64,000 bases of DNA from Variovorax sp. DXTD-1 (GTDB taxonomy: Bacteria > Pseudomonadota > Gammaproteobacteria > Burkholderiales > Burkholderiaceae_C), in contig NZ_RWKH01000029.1 of the NCBI RefSeq assembly GCF_003984625.1, positions 1 through 64,000 of the forward strand, read 5' to 3'. Below are positions 32,575-42,325 of the stretch, piece by piece. A program made the translations under genes and the position numbers. Below the pieces are notes generated by a model. It saw only the letters and a program-made list of their open reading frames with translations, was not told the DNA's origin and did no database searches. Position 1 is the stretch's first letter; the number at the start of each line of letters is the position of its first letter.

Positions 32575-34050
32575 TCAGGGCAGTTTGGACGTTGCCACGT
32601 GGCGCAGGAGCTCCGTCACGGAAGCGTCCATCACATCGGTGAACGGCTTCGGATAGATGCCCATCCACAGCACGGCAATGGCCAGCAGCGAGAGCATCAG
32701 GAATTCGCGGGCATTGATGTCGGTGAGTTCCTTGACGTGGTCGTTGCCGACCGGGCCAAGGTACACGCGCTTGTACATCCAGAGGGTGTAGGCCGCACCG
32801 AAGATCAGTGCCGTTGCGGAGCCGAGGCCGATCCAGAAGTTGTACTTGACCGCGCCCAGGATGACCATCCACTCGCCCACGAAACCGGCGGTGCCCGGCA
32901 GGCCGCAATTGGCCATGGCGAACAGTAGCGCGAACGCGGCAAACTTGGGCATGGTGTTCACCACGCCGCCGTAGTCGGCAATCTGGCGCGAATGCACGCG
33001 GTCATAGAGCACGCCGATGCCCAGGAACATGGCGCCCGAGACGAAACCGTGCGCAATCATCTGCACGATGCCGCCGGACACGCCCAGCTCGTTGAAGATG
33101 AAGAAGCCGAGCGTCACGAAGCCCATGTGCGCAACCGATGAATAAGCCACGAGCTTCTTCATGTCTTCCTGCACCAGCGCCACCAGGCCGACGTAGATCA
33201 CCGCGATGAGCGACAGCGCGATCATGAGCCAGGCCCATTCGTGCGAGGCATCGGGTGCGATCGGCATCGAGAAGCGCAGGAAGCCATAGGCGCCGAGCTT
33301 CAGCATGATGGCCGCCAGCACGGCCGAGCCGCCGGTCGGCGCCTCGACGTGCACGTCGGGCAGCCAGGTGTGGACCGGCCACATCGGCACCTTGACGGCA
33401 AAGGCGGCGAAGAACGCGAAGAACAGGAAGGTCTGCGCCTTCGAATCCAGCGGCAGCTTGTGCCAGGTCAGGATGTCGAAGCTGCCGCCCGACTTGTTGT
33501 ACAGGTAGATCAGCGCCACCAGCATCAGCAGCGAGCCGAGCAAGGTGTAGATGAAGAACTTGAACGCCGCGTAGATCTTGTTCGGGCCGCCCCAGATGCC
33601 GATGATCAGGTACATCGGGATCAGCGTGGCTTCGAAGAACACGTAGAAAAGCACGCCGTCGAGCGCGGCGAATACGCCGATCATGAAACCCGAAAGAATC
33701 AGGAACGCGCCCATGTACTGGTTGACGCGCTCGGTAATCACTTCCCAGGCCGAGATCACGACTACCACGGTAATGAACGAGGTCAGCAGCACCAGCCAGA
33801 GCGACAACCCGTCGACACCGAGGTGGTAGTTGACGTTGAAGCGCGCGATCCAGCTCGTCTTCTCGACGAACTGCATTGCGGCGGTGCCGTTCTGGAAGCC
33901 GGTGTAAAGCGGCACGGTGACCAGGAAGCTGACGATCGCGCCGACCAGTGCGACCCAGCGCACGCCCCTGGCGTTCTCGTCACGCCCAAACGCCAGCAGC
34001 GCGGTACCGAATGCGATCGGCACCCAGATGGCAAGGCTCAACAAACCCAT
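32575..34050 (-). CDS. nuoM: NADH-quinone oxidoreductase subunit M
   Basis: This 491-residue antiporter-like subunit has the NuoM landmarks FFEATLIPMYLIIGIWGG (with the functional Glu), KVPMWPVHTWLPDVHVEAP and DMKKLVAYSSVAHMGFV. It sits in the distal membrane arm between NuoL and NuoN. The gene lies 25 bp after nuoL. Confidence 0.97.
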   Translation of the reverse strand: MGLLSLAIWVPIAFGTALLAFGRDENARGVRWVALVGAIVSFLVTVPLYTGFQNGTAAMQFVEKTSWIARFNVNYHLGVDGLSLWLVLLTSFITVVVVISAWEVITERVNQYMGAFLILSGFMIGVFAALDGVLFYVFFEATLIPMYLIIGIWGGPNKIYAAFKFFIYTLLGSLLMLVALIYLYNKSGGSFDILTWHKLPLDSKAQTFLFFAFFAAFAVKVPMWPVHTWLPDVHVEAPTGGSAVLAAIMLKLGAYGFLRFSMPIAPDASHEWAWLMIALSLIAVIYVGLVALVQEDMKKLVAYSSVAHMGFVTLGFFIFNELGVSGGIVQMIAHGFVSGAMFLGIGVLYDRVHSRQIADYGGVVNTMPKFAAFALLFAMANCGLPGTAGFVGEWMVILGAVKYNFWIGLGSATALIFGAAYTLWMYKRVYLGPVGNDHVKELTDINAREFLMLSLLAIAVLWMGIYPKPFTDVMDASVTELLRHVATSKLP

Positions 34051-34075
34051 TTTTCTTTTTCTCCAGCGTTCGGGC

Positions 34076-36112
34076 TCAGCGTTTGAACCAGACGAAGTAC
34101 GTCATCAGGATGAAGATGCCGAGCAGCATCGCAAAGGCGTAGTGATAGATGTAGCCCGACTGCAGCCACCGCACCACACCGGAGATGCGGCCGACGACCT
34201 TCCACGAACCATTGACCACGGCACCATCGATCAGCGCCTGGTCACCGCCCTTCCACAGGCCGGTGCCAAGGGCACGCGCACCGCGGGCGATGATGTTCTC
34301 GTTGATCCAGTCGAGGTAGTACTTGTTGTCGAGCAGGCGATAGACCGGGCCGAAGGCGCGCTTGATCGCAGTCGGCACCGCCGGGAACTGCATGTACATG
34401 AGGTACGAAACAACCACGCCCGCCAGAGCCAGCCAGAACGGCGCCGTCTGCAAGCCGTGAATCGCCATGGCGACCGGGCCGTGGAAGGCTTCGCCGAGTT
34501 CCTTCATGGCGTGGTGCTTGGCGGCGTCCACGAAGATCGCGTCCTTGAAGAACTCGCCGAAGAGCATCGGCTGGATCGTCATGAAGCCGATCACCACGGA
34601 CGGAATGGCCAGCAGCACCAGCGGCAGCCAGACCACCATCGGCGACTCGTGCGGCTTGTGGTCGTGGTGGCCATGGCCGTGGTCGTCGCCATGCGCGGCA
34701 TGGTCGTCATGGTGTGCGTCGGGGTTCTGGTCGTAGCGCTCCTTGCCGTGGAACACCAGGAAGTACATGCGGAACGAGTAGAACGCCGTCACGAACACGC
34801 CTGCCAGCACTGCGTAGTAAGCAAACTGCGCACCCCACAGGTGGCTTTCGTGCACCGCCTCGATGATGCTGTCCTTCGAGTAGAAGCCCGAGAAGAACGG
34901 CGTGCCGATCAGCGCGAGCGACCCCAGCAGCGACGTGATCCAGGTGATGGGCATGTACTTGCGCACGCCGCCCATCCAGCGGATGTCCTGATTGTGGTGC
35001 ATGCCGATGATCACCGAGCCCGCGCCCAGGAACAGCAGCGCCTTGAAGAAGGCGTGTGTCATCAGGTGGAACACCGCGACCGAATAGGCCGAGGCGCCGA
35101 GCGCCACCGTCATGTAGCCGAGCTGCGAGAGCGTCGAGTACGCCACCACGCGCTTGATGTCGTTCTGGATGATGCCCAGGAAGCCCATGAACAGCGCCGT
35201 GATGGCGCCGATCACCAGGATGAACGACAGCGCCGTGTCGCTGAGTTCGAACAGCGGCGACATGCGCGCCACCATGAAGATGCCTGCCGTCACCATCGTT
35301 GCCGCGTGGATCAGCGCGGAGATGGGCGTCGGGCCTTCCATCGAGTCGGGCAGCCACACGTGCAGCGGGAACTGCGCGCTCTTGCCCATGGCGCCGATGA
35401 ACAGGCAGATGCAGATCACGGTCACCAGCATCCACTCGGTGCCGGGGAACGTGATGCCGGCCAGCGTGCCGGCCTTGGCAAAGGCTTCGCCGTAGTTCAG
35501 TGTGCCGGCATAGGCCGCGATCAGGCCGATGCCCAGGATGAAGCCGAAGTCGCCCACGCGGTTGACCAGGAAGGCCTTCATGTTGGCGAAGATGGCCGTG
35601 GGCTTGTTGAACCAGAAGCCGATCAGCAGGTACGACACCAGGCCCACCGCTTCCCAGCCGAAGAACAGCTGGAGCATGTTGTTGCTCATGACGAGCATCA
35701 GCATCGAGAAGGTGAAGAGCGAGATGTACGCGAAGAAGCGGTTGTAGCCCTCGTCTTCTTCCATGTAGCCGATGGTGTAGATGTGCACCATCAGCGAGAC
35801 GAAGGTCACCACGCACATCATCATGGCCGTGAGGCCGTCGACCAGGAAGCCGACTTCCATCTTCAGGCCGCCGACCACCATCCATTCGTAGATGGTGGCG
35901 TTGAAGCGGGCGCCATCGACGACGACCGACTTCAGCGTCATGGCCGAGATGATGAAGGCGACCAGCACGCCGAGGATGGTCAGCGAATGCGTGACTTTGC
36001 GGCCGATGTGGTTGCCGCCGAACTTCGTGCCGAACAGGCCTGCGACGGCGGCGCCGACCAGGGGTGCCAGCGGCACGGCCAGCAGGGTGGATGCGGAAAG
36101 GGTTGCGCTCAT
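34076..36112 (-). CDS. nuoL: NADH-quinone oxidoreductase subunit L
   Basis: This 678-residue terminal antiporter-like subunit has the long lateral helix at its C-terminus. Landmarks are FGWEAVGLVSYLLIGFWF, SAQFPLHVWLPDSMEGPTPISALIHAATMV and DIKRVVAYSTLSQLGYM. A histidine/aspartate-rich loop (34648-34735, HHDDHAAHGDDHGHGHHDHK) lies between helices near residue 470. Its position suggests a periplasmic or cytoplasmic metal-binding tail, as seen in some betaproteobacterial NuoL. Confidence 0.97.
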   Translation of the reverse strand: MSATLSASTLLAVPLAPLVGAAVAGLFGTKFGGNHIGRKVTHSLTILGVLVAFIISAMTLKSVVVDGARFNATIYEWMVVGGLKMEVGFLVDGLTAMMMCVVTFVSLMVHIYTIGYMEEDEGYNRFFAYISLFTFSMLMLVMSNNMLQLFFGWEAVGLVSYLLIGFWFNKPTAIFANMKAFLVNRVGDFGFILGIGLIAAYAGTLNYGEAFAKAGTLAGITFPGTEWMLVTVICICLFIGAMGKSAQFPLHVWLPDSMEGPTPISALIHAATMVTAGIFMVARMSPLFELSDTALSFILVIGAITALFMGFLGIIQNDIKRVVAYSTLSQLGYMTVALGASAYSVAVFHLMTHAFFKALLFLGAGSVIIGMHHNQDIRWMGGVRKYMPITWITSLLGSLALIGTPFFSGFYSKDSIIEAVHESHLWGAQFAYYAVLAGVFVTAFYSFRMYFLVFHGKERYDQNPDAHHDDHAAHGDDHGHGHHDHKPHESPMVVWLPLVLLAIPSVVIGFMTIQPMLFGEFFKDAIFVDAAKHHAMKELGEAFHGPVAMAIHGLQTAPFWLALAGVVVSYLMYMQFPAVPTAIKRAFGPVYRLLDNKYYLDWINENIIARGARALGTGLWKGGDQALIDGAVVNGSWKVVGRISGVVRWLQSGYIYHYAFAMLLGIFILMTYFVWFKR

Positions 36113-36119
36113 GTTGCTG

Positions 36120-36428
36120 TCAACCCTTGAGCGAGTTGAGTTCGTCGACGTTGATGTTCGACTTGTTGCGGAACAGCAGGACCAGCAGGGCCAGGCCGAT
36201 GGCCGACTCGGCCGCGGCCACCGTCAGGATGAAGAACACGAAGATCTGGCCGTGCATGTCGCCCAGGTAGTACGAGAACGCCACGAAGTTCATGTTCACC
36301 GCGAGCAGCATCAGCTCGATAGCCATCAGCAGCACGATGAGGTTCTTGCGGTTCAGGAAAATGCCGATCACCGAGAGCGCAAAGAGCATTGCGCCGAGCG
36401 AAAGAAAGTGTCCGAGCGTGAGCGTCAT
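36120..36428 (-). CDS. nuoK: NADH-quinone oxidoreductase subunit K
   Basis: This 102-residue, three-helix subunit has the conserved membrane glutamates in LMAIELMLLAVNMNFVAFS and AAAESAIGLALLVL, needed for proton transfer. The start ATG overlaps the nuoJ stop by 4 bp. Confidence 0.97.
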   Translation of the reverse strand: MTLTLGHFLSLGAMLFALSVIGIFLNRKNLIVLLMAIELMLLAVNMNFVAFSYYLGDMHGQIFVFFILTVAAAESAIGLALLVLLFRNKSNINVDELNSLKG

Positions 36429-37090
36429 GCCTTGTTTTCCTTTGCCGCTGCTGCGCCTGCATCTGCGGGTGCTTCCACCACCGGCTCGGCGGCGCGCGTG
36501 ACCTGCATCTGCACGATGCGCACGCGGTCGCGCGCCTTCACGCGCACCTGGTCGGACGGGTTGACGTACTTGCTGTCCTTGCGGGTACGCAGCGTCAGGG
36601 CAATGGCGGCCACGATGGCCACCAGCAGAATGACGGCCGCAATTTCGAGCGGATACAGGTACTCGGAATAAAGCAGCTTGCCGAGCTCGAGCGTGTTCGA
36701 GCTGTTGGCCGCAACGGCAGCCCCGGCGCGCGGCGCCTCGGCCAGGCGGAAGCCGCCCATCAGCACCGCAGCCATTTCAAGCGCAATGAGCGCCCCCACG
36801 CCGGCAGCCAGCGGAAAGTGCTTCCAGAACCCCTGTCGCAAGCCGTCCACGTTGATGTCCAGCATCATCACGACGAACAGGAACAGCACCATCACCGCCC
36901 CGACGTAGACGAGCACCAGCGCAATCGCCAGGAACTCGGCACGCAGCAGCAGCCAGATCGCCGATGCCTGGAAGAAGGCGAGCACCAGGTACAGCGCCGC
37001 GTACACGGGGTTGCGGGCGGTGATGACGCGGAAGGCCGCGAACAGCAGCACCGCGGCAAACAGATAGAACAGACCGGTCTTGACGTCCAT
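36425..37090 (-). CDS. nuoJ: NADH-quinone oxidoreductase subunit J
   Basis: This 221-residue membrane subunit starts at MDVKTGLFYLFAAVLL; the longer frame upstream is not conserved. The third helix carries FLAIALVLVYVGAVMVLFLFVVMML, where the pi-bulge of complex I lies. The C-terminal ~50 residues are a charged, Ala-rich tail. It overlaps nuoK by 4 bp. Confidence 0.96.
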   Translation of the reverse strand: MDVKTGLFYLFAAVLLFAAFRVITARNPVYAALYLVLAFFQASAIWLLLRAEFLAIALVLVYVGAVMVLFLFVVMMLDINVDGLRQGFWKHFPLAAGVGALIALEMAAVLMGGFRLAEAPRAGAAVAANSSNTLELGKLLYSEYLYPLEIAAVILLVAIVAAIALTLRTRKDSKYVNPSDQVRVKARDRVRIVQMQVTRAAEPVVEAPADAGAAAAKENKA

Positions 37091-37127
37091 TGGAATTCGA
37101 ATTGGTACGGGGTTCGGGCTGGTCGGA

Positions 37128-37649
37128 TCAGCGGTACTTGGCGTCAGCCGCCTTGTTCGCTGCAATTTCTTTTTCGTAGCGATCGCCCACGGCCAGCAGC
37201 ATGTCCTTGGTGAAGTACAGGTCGCCGCGTTTTTCGCCGTGATATTCGAAGATGTGGGTCTCGACGATCGAATCGACCGGGCAGCTTTCTTCGCAGAAAC
37301 CGCAGAAGATGCACTTGGTCAGGTCGATGTCGTAGCGCGTGGTGCGGCGCGAGCCGTCGTCGCGCACATCGGATTCGATGGTGATGGCCAGCGCGGGGCA
37401 CACGGCCTCGCAGAGCTTGCAGGCGATGCAGCGCTCTTCGCCGTTTTCGTAGCGGCGCAGCGCATGCAGGCCGCGAAAGCGCGGCGACAGCGGCGTTTTT
37501 TCTTCGGGGAATTGCACCGTGATCTTGCGGGCGAAAGCGTACTTGCCGGTGATGGCCAGACCCTTGAACAGTTCGAACAGCATGAAGCTGCCCAGAAAGT
37601 CCTTGAGCGAGAACGGAGCGGACGTTGTTGCGGTATGCGCAGCAGACAT
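37128..37649 (-). CDS. nuoI: NADH-quinone oxidoreductase subunit I
   Basis: This 173-residue peripheral subunit holds two [4Fe-4S] clusters, N6a and N6b, through the motifs CIACKLCEAVCP and CIFCGFCEESCP. An N-terminal amphipathic helix docks it at the membrane. The start at 37649 (MSAAHTATT) gives the usual family length. It passes electrons from NuoG to NuoB. Confidence 0.97.
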   Translation of the reverse strand: MSAAHTATTSAPFSLKDFLGSFMLFELFKGLAITGKYAFARKITVQFPEEKTPLSPRFRGLHALRRYENGEERCIACKLCEAVCPALAITIESDVRDDGSRRTTRYDIDLTKCIFCGFCEESCPVDSIVETHIFEYHGEKRGDLYFTKDMLLAVGDRYEKEIAANKAADAKYR

Positions 37650-37666
37650 GATGTTGGCGCTTCCAG

Positions 37667-38743
37667 TTATTTCCAGATGTTGAACGGGGTCTGCATCCAG
37701 GCGCCGACCACGACCAGCCACACGAGCGTGACCGGAATGAAGATCTTCCAGCCCAGACGCATGATCTGGTCATAGCGGAAGCGCGGGAACGTCGAGCGAA
37801 CCCACAGGAACATGGTGACCACGCAGAAAGTCTTGGCACCGAGCCAGATCCAGCCCGGGATGAAGCTCAGGAACTCGAACGGCGGCAGCCATCCGCCGAG
37901 GAACAGCACGACGCACAGGATCGAGACCAGCCACATGTTGGCGTACTCGGCCAGGAAGAACATCGCGAAGCTCATGCCCGAGTACTCGATCATGTGGCCC
38001 GCGACGATTTCGGACTCGCCTTCGACCACGTCGAAGGGGTGGCGGTTGGTTTCGGCCAAGCCCGAGATGAAGTAGACGACGAAGATCGGCAGCAGCGGCA
38101 GCCAGTTCCACGACAGGAAGCCAAGGCCCATCTCGGCAAAGGTACCCTTGCCCTGCACATTCACGATTTCGCTCATGTTCAGGCTGCCCGAAACCATCAG
38201 CACCACGACGAAGCAGAAGCCCATCGCGATTTCGTAGCTCACCATCTGTGCCGAGGCGCGCAGCGCGCCCAGGAAGGCGTACTTCGAGTTGGAAGCCCAG
38301 CCCGCGATGATCACGCCGTAGACCTCGAGCGAGGTGATGGCCATGACGAACAGCAGCCCGGCATTGATGTTGGCCAGCGCCATTTCGGGGCCGAACGGAA
38401 TCACGGCCCATGCGACGAGCGCCGGCATGATGGTCATGATCGGGCCCAGCAGGAACAGGCCCTTGTTGGCGACCGTCGGAAGAATGATTTCCTTGGTCAT
38501 CAACTTGAGCGCGTCGGCAATGGGCTGCAGCAGGCCCAGGGGCCCGATGCGGTTCGGGCCCACGCGGATCTGCGTGAAGCCGATGGCCTTGCGTTCCCAC
38601 AGCGTGAGGTAGGCCACGGCGCCCATCAGCGGAAGCACGACCACGATGATCTTGATCAGCGTCCAGATCACGGGCCAGCCCGCGGACGTCCACCAGCCGG
38701 CGTTGATCAGCCCTTGGCCGAAAGCATGCACTGCGTCGATCAT
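37667..38743 (-). CDS. nuoH: NADH-quinone oxidoreductase subunit H
   Basis: This 358-residue membrane subunit forms the quinone entry site. The quinone loop is visible as GLAETNRHPFDVVEGESE, and RVGPNRIGPLGLLQPIADALK is the conserved first cytoplasmic loop. The start overlaps the nuoG stop by 4 bp. Confidence 0.97.
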   Translation of the reverse strand: MIDAVHAFGQGLINAGWWTSAGWPVIWTLIKIIVVVLPLMGAVAYLTLWERKAIGFTQIRVGPNRIGPLGLLQPIADALKLMTKEIILPTVANKGLFLLGPIMTIMPALVAWAVIPFGPEMALANINAGLLFVMAITSLEVYGVIIAGWASNSKYAFLGALRASAQMVSYEIAMGFCFVVVLMVSGSLNMSEIVNVQGKGTFAEMGLGFLSWNWLPLLPIFVVYFISGLAETNRHPFDVVEGESEIVAGHMIEYSGMSFAMFFLAEYANMWLVSILCVVLFLGGWLPPFEFLSFIPGWIWLGAKTFCVVTMFLWVRSTFPRFRYDQIMRLGWKIFIPVTLVWLVVVGAWMQTPFNIWK

Positions 38744-40905
38744 GCCAATGCCTCCTCGGCACGGGCCGGTGCGGCCGTCATTTCGTTGCGCGCGTCGGCG
38801 GTGAGTTGCAGCGACGGTGCGCGGCGCACGATGGAGTCGAGCTGATAGATGCTCGCCACCACGGGTGCGGAAACCGCACCATTCGAAGCCACGGCCTTCG
38901 CGGCGGTTGCGTTGCGAAGCGCATCTGCCGGCACGGCGCCGTTGTCGCCGATGGTGCGGAGCACTTCAGCGGTCGATTCGAAGGCAAAGCCAGGCAGCCC
39001 GAGCAGGTTGGCCAGCACGCGCAGCACCTTCCAGGCCGGGCGCGTCTCGCCTTGCGGCTTGACGACGGCATGGAAACTTTGCAAGCGGCCTTCGGCGTTG
39101 ACGAAGGTACCGGGCGTTTCGGTGAACGGCGCGATGGGCAGCAGCACGTCACTGAACTCGAGGTTGGCCTTGAAGGGGCTCAAGGTGACGACCATTTGCG
39201 CATTGCCGATGACATCGGCGGCTGCGGCACCCGCGGCCGAGTCGAACACCGGTTCGGTGTTGAGCAGCATCACGGCCTTGAGGCCGGAACCCGCCGTCAG
39301 CATGCGGCCGGCATCGAGGCCGCCGTTCTTGGGGAATGCGCCGACGAGCTGCGCACCCACGGTGTTGGCGGCTTCGGTCAGGTAGCCGACAGTGGCGCCG
39401 GTCTGCGTGCCGATCCAGTTTGCAAGGGCCAGCAGGCTGCTGGCTTGCGCGTGGTGGGCGGCGGCATTGCCGAGCAGGATGGCCTTGCGCTCACCGCTCA
39501 GCAGCGAAGCTGCAATGGCTTGCGCCGCGGCATCGGGTGCGTTTGCCGGTGCGAGCGGCGCGGCCTGGCCGGTGGTCTGGCCCACGGCGGCGGCAACGCC
39601 GGCGAGCACTTCGACCCACTGGCCGGCGTCGACGATCGATGCCTGCGCCACGCTCATGGCCCACGCTTCGCGGTCCGCCATCAGGTTGGACGAGGTCAGC
39701 ACCGACAGCGCGGCGCCCTTGCGCACGGCCTGGCGGATGCGCTGCGCGAACAGCGGATGGTCCTTGCGCAGGTTCGAGCCGATCACGAATGCGCGCTGCA
39801 ACTGCGTGAGCGATGCGATCGAGGTGCCGAGCCAGCGCACGCCTTCGAACGCCGTGAATTCGGCATTGCGCAGGCGATAGTCGATGTTGTCGCTGCCGAG
39901 CTCACGCGTGAGCATGGCGGCAAGCTGCAGCTCTTCGAGCGTGCTGTGCGGGCTGACCAGCGTGCCGATGCTCTGCGCGCCGTGGTCGGCCTTGATCTGC
40001 TTCAGGCCGTTGGCCACGTACTCGAGCGCGGTCTGCCAGTCGACCTGCTGCCATTGGCCGCCCTGCTTGAGCATGGGCTGCGTGAGGCGTTCGGGGCCGT
40101 TGAGCCCTTCGTACGAAAAGCGGTCGCGGTCGGCAATCCAGCATTCGTTGACGTCTTCGTTCTCGAGCGGCACCACGCGCATGACGCGGTTGTTCTTGAC
40201 CTGGACGATCAGGTTGGCGCCGGTGGAATCGTGCGGGCTCACCGACTTGCGGCGCGACAGTTCCCAGGTGCGGGCGCTGTAGCGGAACGGCTTGCTCGTG
40301 AGCGCGCCGACCGGGCAGATGTCGATCATGTTGCCCGAGAGTTCCGAGTCGACCGAGTCGCCGAGGAAGGTTTCGATTTCGGAATGCTCGCCGCGCTGGG
40401 TCATGCCGAGCTCCATCACGCCGGCCACTTCCTGGCCGAAGCGGACGCAGCGCGTGCAATGGATGCAGCGGCTCATCTCTTCCATGCTGATCAGCGGGCC
40501 GACGTCCTTGTGGAAGACGACGCGCTTTTCTTCTTCGTAGCGCGAAGAAGAACCACCGTAGCCCACGGCCAGGTCTTGCAACTGGCACTCGCCGCCCTGG
40601 TCGCAGATGGGGCAATCCAGCGGGTGGTTGATCAGGAGGAACTCCATGACCGACTGCTGCGCCTTGATGGCCTTTTCGCTCTTGGTGCGAACGATCATGC
40701 CCTGCGTGACGGGCGTGGCGCAGGCCGGCATCGGCTTGGGCGCCTTTTCCACATCGACCAGGCACATGCGGCAGTTGGCCGCGATGCTGAGCTTCTTGTG
40801 ATAGCAGAAGTGCGGGATGTACGTGCCCGCCTTGTCGGCCGCATGCATGATCATGCTGCCTTCGGTCACGTCGACCTTCTTGCCGTCGAGTTCGATTTCG
40901 ATCAT
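38740..40905 (-). CDS. nuoG: NADH-quinone oxidoreductase subunit G
   Basis: This 721-residue subunit has the N-terminal iron-sulfur region: a [2Fe-2S] set in FCYHKKLSIAANCRMCLVD, the His-Cys3 N5 site in IHCTRCVRFGQEVAG, and CPICDQGGECQLQD. The C-terminal half is the molybdopterin-oxidoreductase-like domain without an active cofactor site. The start ATG overlaps the stop of a 27-codon mini-cistron that separates it from nuoF. Confidence 0.97.
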   Translation of the reverse strand: MIEIELDGKKVDVTEGSMIMHAADKAGTYIPHFCYHKKLSIAANCRMCLVDVEKAPKPMPACATPVTQGMIVRTKSEKAIKAQQSVMEFLLINHPLDCPICDQGGECQLQDLAVGYGGSSSRYEEEKRVVFHKDVGPLISMEEMSRCIHCTRCVRFGQEVAGVMELGMTQRGEHSEIETFLGDSVDSELSGNMIDICPVGALTSKPFRYSARTWELSRRKSVSPHDSTGANLIVQVKNNRVMRVVPLENEDVNECWIADRDRFSYEGLNGPERLTQPMLKQGGQWQQVDWQTALEYVANGLKQIKADHGAQSIGTLVSPHSTLEELQLAAMLTRELGSDNIDYRLRNAEFTAFEGVRWLGTSIASLTQLQRAFVIGSNLRKDHPLFAQRIRQAVRKGAALSVLTSSNLMADREAWAMSVAQASIVDAGQWVEVLAGVAAAVGQTTGQAAPLAPANAPDAAAQAIAASLLSGERKAILLGNAAAHHAQASSLLALANWIGTQTGATVGYLTEAANTVGAQLVGAFPKNGGLDAGRMLTAGSGLKAVMLLNTEPVFDSAAGAAAADVIGNAQMVVTLSPFKANLEFSDVLLPIAPFTETPGTFVNAEGRLQSFHAVVKPQGETRPAWKVLRVLANLLGLPGFAFESTAEVLRTIGDNGAVPADALRNATAAKAVASNGAVSAPVVASIYQLDSIVRRAPSLQLTADARNEMTAAPARAEEALA

Positions 40906-40985
40906 GAGTATGTTTCTTCTCGCGCCAACAGACAGCCTCCGCCTTCGGCTGCGGTATTCACCTTGGGAACGGCCCGGCGGTTCAT
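40902..40985 (-). CDS. 27-codon mini-cistron between nuoF and nuoG
   Basis: The frame starts with an ATG overlapping the nuoF stop (ATGA) and ends with a TGA overlapping the nuoG start (ATGA), so all three can be translated by one ribosome passage. The peptide starts MNRRAVPKVNTAAEGGG and shares M-(S/N)-R-x-AVPK-x-NTAA with a second mini-cistron at 59945-60007; the DNA is also alike (about 33 of the first 39 bases). A GGAGG lies in its middle. It may be a real small protein or a mobile spacer element. Confidence 0.55.
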   Translation of the reverse strand: MNRRAVPKVNTAAEGGGCLLAREETYS

Positions 40986-42325
40986 GCCTGGACCGGCGCC
41001 TTCGGGACGTAGCCCGGAATCAAGGCCTCGAACTCGTGGCGGAAGTGCTTGATCATGGCGCGCACCGGCATGGCCGCCGCGTCGCCGAGCGCGCAGATCG
41101 TGCGGCCCTGGATGTTGTCTGCCACGGAGTTGAGCAGGTCCATGTCCGACGCCCTGCCCTGCCCGTTGTGGATGCGGTCGACCACGCGGTACAGCCAGCC
41201 CGTGCCTTCGCGGCAGGGCGTGCACTGGCCGCAGGATTCGTGCATGTAGAAGTACGAGAGGCGCCGCAGCGACTCGACCATCGAGCGGCTGTCGTCCATG
41301 ACGATGACCGCGCCCGAACCCAGCATGGAGCCGGCCTTGGCGATGGAGTCGTAGTCCATCGTGCATTCCATCATGATCGACGCCGGCAGCACCGGCGACG
41401 ACGATCCACCGGGAATCACGGCCTTGAGCGTGCGGCCCTTGCGAACGCCGCCGGCCAGTTCAAGCAGCTTGGAGAACGGCGTGCCCATGGGCACTTCGTA
41501 GTTGCCGGGCAGCTCGACGTCGCCGCTCACCGAATAGATCTTGGTGCCGCCGTTGTTCGGCTTGCCGCACTCGAGGTAGGCCTGGCCGCCGTTGCGGATG
41601 ATCCAGGGCACCGCCGCGAAGGTCTCGGTGTTGTTGATGGTGGTCGGCTTGCCGTACAGGCCAAAGCTGGCCGGGAACGGCGGCTTGAAGCGCGGCTGGC
41701 CCTTCTTGCCTTCGAGCGACTCGAGCAGCGCGGTTTCTTCGCCGCAGATGTAGGCGCCGAATCCGTGCGCCGCGTGCAACTGGAAGTTGTACGTGCTGCC
41801 CATGATGCCGTCGCCGAGGTAGCCGGCGGCGCGTGCCTCTTCGAGGGCCTCCTCGAAGCGGTCGTAGCTCTGGAAGATCTCACCGTGGATGTAGTTGTAG
41901 CCCACGCTGATGCCCATCGCATACGCGGCGATGGCCATGCCTTCGATCACGATGTGCGGGTTGAACTGCAGGATGTCGCGGTCCTTGCAGGTGCCCGGCT
42001 CGCCTTCGTCGGAATTGCAGACGAGGTACTTCTGGCCCGGGAACTGGCGCGGCATGAAGCTCCACTTCAGGCCGGTCGGAAAGCCTGCGCCGCCGCGGCC
42101 GCGCAGGCCCGATGCCTTCACTTCGGCGATCACCTGGTCGGGCGTGAGCCCCTCGGTGAGGATCTTGCGCAGCGCCTGGTAGCCGCCGCGCGCCTCGTAG
42201 TCGGCCAGGCGCCAGTTGGTACCGTCGAGGCCGGCATAGATCTGCGGCTCGATGTGGCGGTCATGGAAACAGGTCTGGACGCCCGTGGCCTGGAACTGCT
42301 GGAGCACTTGTTCGGGCGACATCAT
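40982..42325 (-). CDS. nuoF: NADH-quinone oxidoreductase subunit F
   Basis: This 447-residue flavoprotein oxidises NADH. It has the glycine-rich FMN/NADH loops GLRGRGGAGFPTGLKW and GAYICGEETALLESLEG, and the N3 cluster cysteines in ESCGQCTPCREG near the C-terminus. ATG at 42325 is used because it overlaps the nuoE stop (ATGA); the next codon is also ATG. Confidence 0.97.
   Translation of the reverse strand: MMSPEQVLQQFQATGVQTCFHDRHIEPQIYAGLDGTNWRLADYEARGGYQALRKILTEGLTPDQVIAEVKASGLRGRGGAGFPTGLKWSFMPRQFPGQKYLVCNSDEGEPGTCKDRDILQFNPHIVIEGMAIAAYAMGISVGYNYIHGEIFQSYDRFEEALEEARAAGYLGDGIMGSTYNFQLHAAHGFGAYICGEETALLESLEGKKGQPRFKPPFPASFGLYGKPTTINNTETFAAVPWIIRNGGQAYLECGKPNNGGTKIYSVSGDVELPGNYEVPMGTPFSKLLELAGGVRKGRTLKAVIPGGSSSPVLPASIMMECTMDYDSIAKAGSMLGSGAVIVMDDSRSMVESLRRLSYFYMHESCGQCTPCREGTGWLYRVVDRIHNGQGRASDMDLLNSVADNIQGRTICALGDAAAMPVRAMIKHFRHEFEALIPGYVPKAPVQA

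Noticed and set aside
30616..36130. Two open frames over 700 codons on the plus strand
   Set aside because: They lie opposite nuoL, nuoM and nuoN and are rich in His, Arg, Gln and Asp with no domains. They are shadows of membrane-protein genes.
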